A DNA stretch of 11,638 nucleotides, taken from an uncultured Acidimicrobiales bacterium. GTDB taxonomy: Bacteria; Actinomycetota; Acidimicrobiia; Acidimicrobiales; UBA10347. The number at the start of each line of letters is the position of its first letter. Within the stretch, counting starts at the first letter, position 1. Position numbers and translations under genes: made by a program. Location of the stretch: NCBI GenBank assembly GCA_937942965.1, contig CALDGN010000097.1, positions 1 through 11,638 on the forward strand, given 5' to 3'. Below the pieces are notes generated by a model, which worked only from the letters and a program-made list of their open reading frames with translations, was not told the DNA's origin and made no database searches. Positions 7,296 to 11,638 of this stretch are shown here, piece by piece.

Positions 7296-9292
7296 GCGTG
7301 CGTACAGATCTTCTCGCGCTCGATCAACAGGCGCTCGAAGATCTCGGCAATCGCGGCCTATTCAAGCGCGCGACCCGCGACGTCGATGGTGGCGACGGCC
7401 AGACGATCACGACCGCCGACGACGGCACCGTGACCGCAACCGCAGGCGACGTCACCACCGTGCTCGCCCCTGGCGTCGGACTAGCGGACACGAACTGTTC
7501 CTGCGGTGCGCCCGGCATGTGTCGGCACCGGATCGCGGCCGTCCTCGGCTATCAAGCCGATCAGGCTTCCGGCGGCGATGACAACGGCGAGGCTGGCTCT
7601 GAGCCCCTCGTCGTTTGGTCGCCGGGTGACTTCACCGATGACGACCTTGTGGCACGGTTCTCCAAGACGACGATCAGTGCTGCGCGTCGTCGGCTGCGGC
7701 GCGGCACCGTGGCGACGATCACCCGGCCCACTGACCAAGATCGGGTTCCAACCGTCGAGCTCGAATCGTGCACCGTGCGGTTCCTGGTTCCCCATGACCT
7801 CAACTACACGTCGACGTCGGCCCGGGCCGGAACCGATGACGAGTTCATCGTGCTGGCCGTGTGGGCGTTCCGTCAGGCCGACGAAGCTGGGCTGACCGAC
7901 GACACGGCCACCTTCGATGTTGGTGACGGCGACGGGGCTGAGGGTGTCCCGGCTTCGCTCGACCGAGCACTCGCCTTCGCGGACACGGTGCTCCTCGAAG
8001 GCGCCACGAACCTCGCCGACCACTTGCTCGTCAGCGAACCGATTCAGCAAGTGCTCGAGACCGACGGTCTGCGGTGGCCCCTCGAAGCATTCACCGACCT
8101 GCAAGGACAGCTCGACGACTACGCCGAGCGCGGCGCCCTCTACTCCCCCGCCACGAACGCTGATCTGCTCGCCGAGCTATACGCTCGAGCCCGCGGCACA
8201 GCTGCGACCGATGAGATTCCCCGCAGTCGCGTGCTTGGCAGCAACGTGGCTGCCGAGGCCTCGTTGCGGCACGTGCGTCTCGACGGGCTCGGCTGCCGCA
8301 TTACCGGCACGCCCGAGGATCGTCTGGTGAGCGTGTACTTCGCGCATGCGGATTCGGCGGCCATCTATGTGCTGCGGCGCCGAGTGACCTTCGACGAGAA
8401 CAACGCTCCCGACCATCGTCGCTTCCTCGAACGAGTGTTGACCGCACGGGCCACGGTCCGCTCCCTCGCCCACGGCAACCTCGTGACCAGCTCCGCCGTA
8501 CGGCGAGCCAACCGCGAGTTCCGGGTCGCGAAGAGCGGCGTGAGCCAGAGCTCGGTGGTGCCATCAGCCGGTGCGTGGGAGAAGCTGCCGACCCCACTGC
8601 GGGTCGATGACTACGACGTGGTGGCCACATCGCTACGAGCCCGTGCCCCACGTCTTGTGCGAGCTCGCATCCTTGCTGAGTCGCTGCACGCCGTAAGAGT
8701 GGCCGAGGTGCTCGACGTGGGCTGGCGGCCGGGCACGCAGACACTCGGCGCGATCGTCGCCGACGAACACGAGAACGTCGCCCGCATCGAGCTTCGCTAC
8801 GACGGGGTGGCCCCGGGTGCCGTCGATGCGCTCGGGGCTGCGCTCACCGATCCGAACCTGCGGTTCGTGTCCGGCTTCGTCCGCCTCGTCGACGAGATGC
8901 TCGTCATCGACCCGATCGGCGTCGCCACCGACCGCCTGATTGCCCTCGACGCAGTAGACCCCGCACAGGCCGAGATCCAGGGCCTCCCCGTGGGGCGTAT
9001 GCCGACCGCCGGAGGCGCCCACGGCGAAGCGATCCGCACTGCACTCGACACGCTGGCCGACGTCGCCCACCAAGGGCTTCGCCACCTGCCGACGGCGTAC
9101 GAACGCCGAGCCGAGGCATCGTCCAAGGCGCTACGCGCCGCGGGTCTCATTGGATCAGCCGAACAGCTCGACGACTTCATCTCCGCGCTCGGCCAGTTCC
9201 GTTCCGAGGGCGACCCGACCGAAGCGACCCACGCCTGGGTCGATACCCGCATCCGACTACTCGTGGCCGCCGAAGCCGCGGGCGCTGCCTAA
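7292..9292 (+). CDS. SWIM zinc-finger protein (YehQ-like)
   Basis: A 666-residue protein starting MSVRTDLLALDQQALEDLGN. A SWIM zinc finger of form CxCx5CxH lies near the N-terminus: CSCGAPGMCRH, with Cys69, Cys71, Cys77 and His79 as zinc ligands, followed by the usual hydrophobic helix (IAAVLGY). SWIM fingers bind nucleic acid or protein. The remaining ~580 residues contain no domain I recognise; they alternate acidic strands and Ala/Leu helices and end in a helical region. The placement after MoxR, DUF5682 and VWA genes matches E. coli yehQ, which also encodes a SWIM protein. It is the last gene of the operon. Translation is probably coupled to the VWA gene through the ATGA overlap at 7292-7295 and a GGAGA site. 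A role as a substrate- or nucleic-acid-recognition component of the MoxR-VWA system is an inference. Confidence 0.88.
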   Translation: MSVRTDLLALDQQALEDLGNRGLFKRATRDVDGGDGQTITTADDGTVTATAGDVTTVLAPGVGLADTNCSCGAPGMCRHRIAAVLGYQADQASGGDDNGEAGSEPLVVWSPGDFTDDDLVARFSKTTISAARRRLRRGTVATITRPTDQDRVPTVELESCTVRFLVPHDLNYTSTSARAGTDDEFIVLAVWAFRQADEAGLTDDTATFDVGDGDGAEGVPASLDRALAFADTVLLEGATNLADHLLVSEPIQQVLETDGLRWPLEAFTDLQGQLDDYAERGALYSPATNADLLAELYARARGTAATDEIPRSRVLGSNVAAEASLRHVRLDGLGCRITGTPEDRLVSVYFAHADSAAIYVLRRRVTFDENNAPDHRRFLERVLTARATVRSLAHGNLVTSSAVRRANREFRVAKSGVSQSSVVPSAGAWEKLPTPLRVDDYDVVATSLRARAPRLVRARILAESLHAVRVAEVLDVGWRPGTQTLGAIVADEHENVARIELRYDGVAPGAVDALGAALTDPNLRFVSGFVRLVDEMLVIDPIGVATDRLIALDAVDPAQAEIQGLPVGRMPTAGGAHGEAIRTALDTLADVAHQGLRHLPTAYERRAEASSKALRAAGLIGSAEQLDDFISALGQFRSEGDPTEATHAWVDTRIRLLVAAEAAGAA

Positions 9293-9351
9293 GGATCTCT
9301 CGGAGAGGGACGCATCGCAAGCCCGCCTAAGAGTCGCAAACTGGCGCCGAC

Positions 9352-9357
9352 TAGGTT
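9352..9357 (+). promoter_or_regulatory. Probable -10 element of a leaderless promoter for the MalY-like gene
   Basis: TAGGTT fits the actinobacterial TANNNT -10 pattern. Its last base is at -7 relative to the A of ATG 9364, exactly where the -10 sits when transcription starts at the first base of the start codon. No Shine-Dalgarno is visible before this ATG and no clear -35 is present. The call implies that the gene is transcribed separately from the upstream SWIM operon. Confidence 0.45.
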
Positions 9358-9363
9358 GGCGAC

Positions 9364-10503
9364 ATGTGGGGAGCTGAGCTCGAACGTCTGCGATCGCTTT
9401 CGGGCGTCAAGTGGACACATGACCCGCCCGATGTGATTCCGGCATGGGTCGCGGACATGGACTTCGAGACCGCGCCAGTGGTCAAGCAAGCCATGCAGGC
9501 GCTCATTGCGCGAGGCGACACGGGCTACAACTCGCATGCCAAGAACCAGCTGGTCGAGGCATGGCAAGACTGGCAGTTCGATTCGTTCGGCTGGAAGCCG
9601 CCCGCTGACGAGTGTCACGTGGTCACGGCGACGCTGAACGCCCTCTCGATGGTGCTCGAGTTCATGACCGAGCCGGGCGATGGCGTCGTGTTCTTCACGC
9701 CGATCTACCACCCGTTCCGAGCCATCACGGTTGACAGCGGTCGACGAGACATCAGCGTTCCGCTCGACGGGCCTGGGTACCGGCTCAACGCCGAGCGGTT
9801 CGAGGCGTCGCTCGATGACACCAGCAAGCTCGTGCTCTTCTGCAATCCGCACAACCCGCTCGGCCGCATCTTCGATCACGACGAGCTGACCGCGTTCGTC
9901 GAGGTGTGCGTGCGCCGCGACCTCATCGTGATCAGCGACGAGATCTGGTGCGACCTCACCCACCAGCCGGGGCACATCCCGTTGTGGCACACCTTCCCCG
10001 AGATTCGCGAACGGTGCGTCACGCTCGGGGCAACAAGCAAGTCGTTCAACCTCGCCGGTATGAAGACGGCGCTCGTCCATCTCGGTGACCCGAGGGTTCG
10101 CGCCAGGTTTGACGCGCTGCCACCCCACTTCATCGGCGGACCTTCGTCGGTCGGAGCGGAAGCGAGCCTGGCCGCCTGGCGACACGGCCGCGAATGGCTC
10201 GACAAGGTGATCGTCCAGTTGACGGCCAATCGCGACCAGCTCATGCAGCGAGTCGCCGACGATCTGCCCGGCGTCACCATGCATGCGCCCGAGGCGACCT
10301 ATCTCGCCTGGCTCGACTTCACTGACACAGCAATCGCCGCCGACCCCGCGACACCGCTACTCGAACGAGGTCGCCTCGCGCTCCATGGCGGCGCCAAGTT
10401 CTGCCCCACCGCCGCGGCCAACGCCCGCATCAACTTCGCAACCAGCCCCGCGATCATCGACGAGATCGTCGCCCGGATCGCCCACACCCTCGCCACTGCC
10501 TAA
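9364..10503 (+). CDS. MalY/PatB-type PLP-dependent C-S lyase / aminotransferase
   Basis: A 379-residue fold-type I PLP enzyme of the MalY/PatB (cystathionine beta-lyase-like) group, a usual length for the family. The start VKWTHDPPDVIPAWVADMDF is the family's N-terminal signature. Other landmarks are DTGYN, a cofactor-pocket Asn164 in NPHNPLGRIF, Asp192 in SDEIWCDL (pyridine nitrogen), the Schiff-base Lys226 in ATSKSFNLAG, and the carboxylate-binding Arg355 in ARINFATS. Members cleave the C-S bond of cystathionine or cysteine conjugates to give a thiol, pyruvate and ammonia, or act as aminotransferases. Exact substrate cannot be told from sequence. It lies 71 bp after the SWIM gene, has no Shine-Dalgarno but a well-placed TANNNT element, and is followed after 13 bp by a DUF169 gene, so these two probably form a separate transcription unit. 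Confidence 0.92.
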   Translation: MWGAELERLRSLSGVKWTHDPPDVIPAWVADMDFETAPVVKQAMQALIARGDTGYNSHAKNQLVEAWQDWQFDSFGWKPPADECHVVTATLNALSMVLEFMTEPGDGVVFFTPIYHPFRAITVDSGRRDISVPLDGPGYRLNAERFEASLDDTSKLVLFCNPHNPLGRIFDHDELTAFVEVCVRRDLIVISDEIWCDLTHQPGHIPLWHTFPEIRERCVTLGATSKSFNLAGMKTALVHLGDPRVRARFDALPPHFIGGPSSVGAEASLAAWRHGREWLDKVIVQLTANRDQLMQRVADDLPGVTMHAPEATYLAWLDFTDTAIAADPATPLLERGRLALHGGAKFCPTAAANARINFATSPAIIDEIVARIAHTLATA

Positions 10504-10506
10504 CTC

Positions 10507-10511
10507 AGGAG
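10507..10511 (+). promoter_or_regulatory. Ribosome binding site deciding the DUF169 gene start
   Basis: AGGAG is followed by 5 nt and ATG 10517, just after the MalY-like stop. It supports this start rather than a frame extension back to 10283 inside the aminotransferase gene, which encodes a Pro/Ser/Arg-rich out-of-frame shadow. Confidence 0.65.
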
Positions 10512-10516
10512 TTCGC

Positions 10517-11311
10517 ATGACTGAACAGACCGTTTCGATTCGTCCGTCCGACGACGCCATCGACTGGCCCGCGACGCTGGCTCGTCTCAACGCGCTGCTC
10601 AAGATCCGAACCACGCCCATCGGCATGAAGATGTTCGGCACCGAAGAAGAGATGGCCGCCGTGCCGAAGATTCGGCGGCCAAAGGACATCCACACGGCGG
10701 ATCAGATCGTGTCGATGGCGAGCCGACTGAACTGGACGGTCGGCATCACGGGTGCCGATCTGGTTGGCACGCAATGCCAAGCCGTGCTGGGCCTCGGCGG
10801 TCAAGACGACACGTGGTACTCCGGCCAGCACATGGCCGGCGTCTGGTTCGAGACCCAAGAAGACGCCGCCGTCCACCAGTCGGCAATGCATGTCGTGCCC
10901 GTTGGCCAGTACCAGGCCATGGCGGTGTCGCCGCTCTCGACAGGGCGTCTCGCACCCCCAGACATCTGCATGATCTACGCAACTCCCGGCCAGATGATCA
11001 TCTTGATCAATGGCCTGCAGTGGAGTGGCTACAAGAACTTCGAGTGGGGCTGCGTCGGTGAATCTGCGTGCGCGGACTCGTGGGGCCGAGCACTATCGAC
11101 CGGCGAGCCGAGCCTGTCGATTCCGTGTTACGCCGAGCGTCGCTACGGCGGTGTGCAAGACGACGAGATGCTCATGGCCCTGAGCCCCGGCCACCTCGTG
11201 CAGGCGATCGACGGCATGGAAGCTCTAAGCCGCAACGGCTTCCGTTATCCGATTCCGCCCTACGGCATCCAGAGCGATGCCCGGGCCGGTCTGGGAGTCA
11301 GCTACAGCTAG
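10517..11311 (+). CDS. DUF169 family protein
   Basis: A 264-residue protein of the DUF169 family, whose biochemical function is not established. Family features are an N-terminal helix, then LKIRTTPIGMKMF, a conserved stretch near residues 70-100 (TGADLVGTQCQAVLGLG), a mid-region with MAVSPLSTGRLAPPDICMIY, then MIILINGLQWSG and a Cys-bearing GCVGESACADSW, and a late IPCYAERRYG. Several of the cysteines lie in motif-like contexts and could bind a metal or take part in redox chemistry, but this is speculation. No signal peptide or membrane segment is visible. It is 13 bp after the MalY-like gene with a strong Shine-Dalgarno, so the two are probably co-transcribed. It ends at a convergent junction with a hairpin. 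Confidence 0.85.
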   Translation: MTEQTVSIRPSDDAIDWPATLARLNALLKIRTTPIGMKMFGTEEEMAAVPKIRRPKDIHTADQIVSMASRLNWTVGITGADLVGTQCQAVLGLGGQDDTWYSGQHMAGVWFETQEDAAVHQSAMHVVPVGQYQAMAVSPLSTGRLAPPDICMIYATPGQMIILINGLQWSGYKNFEWGCVGESACADSWGRALSTGEPSLSIPCYAERRYGGVQDDEMLMALSPGHLVQAIDGMEALSRNGFRYPIPPYGIQSDARAGLGVSYS

Positions 11312-11326
11312 AGCGGCACCTCGCTC

Positions 11327-11361
11327 GAAAACGACGAAAGCCCGTCGCCGGAGCGACGGGC
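11327..11361 (-). terminator. Hairpin terminator between convergent genes
   Basis: A perfect 9-bp GC-rich stem with a 4-base loop (GCCCGTCGC at 11340-11348, CGGA, GCGACGGGC at 11353-11361). Read leftward, the stem is followed by TTTCGTCGTTTT, a broken T tract, so it best fits a Rho-independent terminator for the minus-strand membrane-protein gene that ends at 11381. Read rightward there is no T run, but the stem may still mark the end of the DUF169 transcript. Confidence 0.7.
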
Positions 11362-11380
11362 CATTCGGTCGAGCGGAGGC

Positions 11381-11629
11381 TCAGGCTTGCTCTTTGAGGA
11401 AGCCCTTGTCCATGCCGATCTTGATGCCAGCTGCAGCCAGGATCACCGTCAAGACGAAGGTGATGGGCAGCCAGAACCACGAGAAGACGAAGAACCCGAC
11501 GAGGGCGGCGAGAACACCGACACCAACCGTCTGAACGGGGCTGAGGTTCTGTGCGCCTGGCAGGGCGAGACGTCCGGCGTAGCCAATAATGGCGCCGAGA
11601 ATGAGATTTCCGATAAGTGCAGCAATCAT
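11381..11629 (-). CDS. GlsB/YeaQ/YmgE-type small membrane protein
   Basis: An 82-residue, very hydrophobic protein of the group formerly called transglycosylase-associated. The N-terminus MIAALIGNLILGAIIGYAGR followed by LALPG matches the family's glycine-rich first helix and the R-x-x-x-P-G turn. Two further hydrophobic segments follow (about residues 34-50 and 52-72, the first ending FFVFSWFW), and the tail KIGMDKGFLKEQA is charged and probably cytosolic. About three membrane spans are likely. The family is linked to stress responses in some bacteria, but its biochemical role is unclear. Only 9 bases upstream of the start are in the window, so neither its ribosome binding site nor a longer start can be judged. 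It is convergent with the DUF169 gene and has its own hairpin terminator downstream. Confidence 0.82.
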   Translation of the reverse strand: MIAALIGNLILGAIIGYAGRLALPGAQNLSPVQTVGVGVLAALVGFFVFSWFWLPITFVLTVILAAAGIKIGMDKGFLKEQA

Positions 11630-11638
11630 GTTGCGTGG

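Noticed and set aside
9300..9320. Short inverted repeat CTCTCGGAGAG after the SWIM gene as a terminator
   Set aside because: The stem is only 4-5 bp with a tiny loop and no T tract follows.
10283..10516. Longer N-terminus of the DUF169 protein from ATG 10283
   Set aside because: The extension is a Pro/Ser/Arg-rich shadow of the MalY-like gene; ATG 10517 has an AGGAG site 5 nt upstream and starts at the family's N-terminus.

Overview
The window is high-GC DNA (about two thirds G+C by eye) with tightly packed genes, strong third-position GC bias, ATGA stop/start overlaps and one apparently leaderless gene. This fits a high-GC actinobacterium. Acidimicrobiia is a guess from overall impression only; the window holds no rRNA or other marker gene. 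I see no tRNA, rRNA, CRISPR array, transposase or prophage gene.

Layout. Positions 1-2550 (minus strand) hold the N-terminal ~850 residues of a large DUF4132 protein, whose C-terminus lies beyond the left edge. A 105-bp divergent intergenic region (2551-2655) separates it from a four-gene rightward operon. That operon encodes a MoxR-family AAA+ ATPase (2656-3750), a DUF5682 protein (3769-6117), a CoxE/YehP-like von Willebrand A (VWA) protein with an intact MIDAS (6114-7295), and a SWIM zinc-finger protein (7292-9292). The last two junctions are 4-bp ATGA overlaps. Next come a MalY/PatB-type PLP-dependent C-S lyase/aminotransferase (9364-10503) with a likely leaderless promoter, a closely coupled DUF169 protein (10517-11311), a hairpin terminator between convergent genes, and on the minus strand a small GlsB/YeaQ/YmgE-type membrane protein (11381-11629).

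The main system is the five-gene DUF4132 / MoxR / DUF5682 / VWA / SWIM set. Its content matches the poorly characterised Escherichia coli yeh locus (yehI, yehL, yehM, yehP, yehQ), but here the DUF4132 gene is divergent. MoxR ATPases paired with VWA proteins (RavA-ViaA, CbbQ-CbbO, NorQ-NorD) act as chaperone-like remodelling machines, often for metal-cofactor maturation. The DUF5682 protein begins with motifs that resemble the TIKI/TraB/EreA/ChaN-type putative hydrolase fold. The inferred model is that MoxR plus VWA remodel or activate a client, perhaps the DUF5682 protein, while the SWIM and DUF4132 proteins supply target binding or regulation. The system's actual function (stress response, conflict/defence or protein maturation) cannot be read from sequence alone.

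The MalY-like enzyme and the DUF169 protein form a separate short transcription unit that may concern sulfur amino-acid metabolism. The terminal small membrane protein is unrelated.
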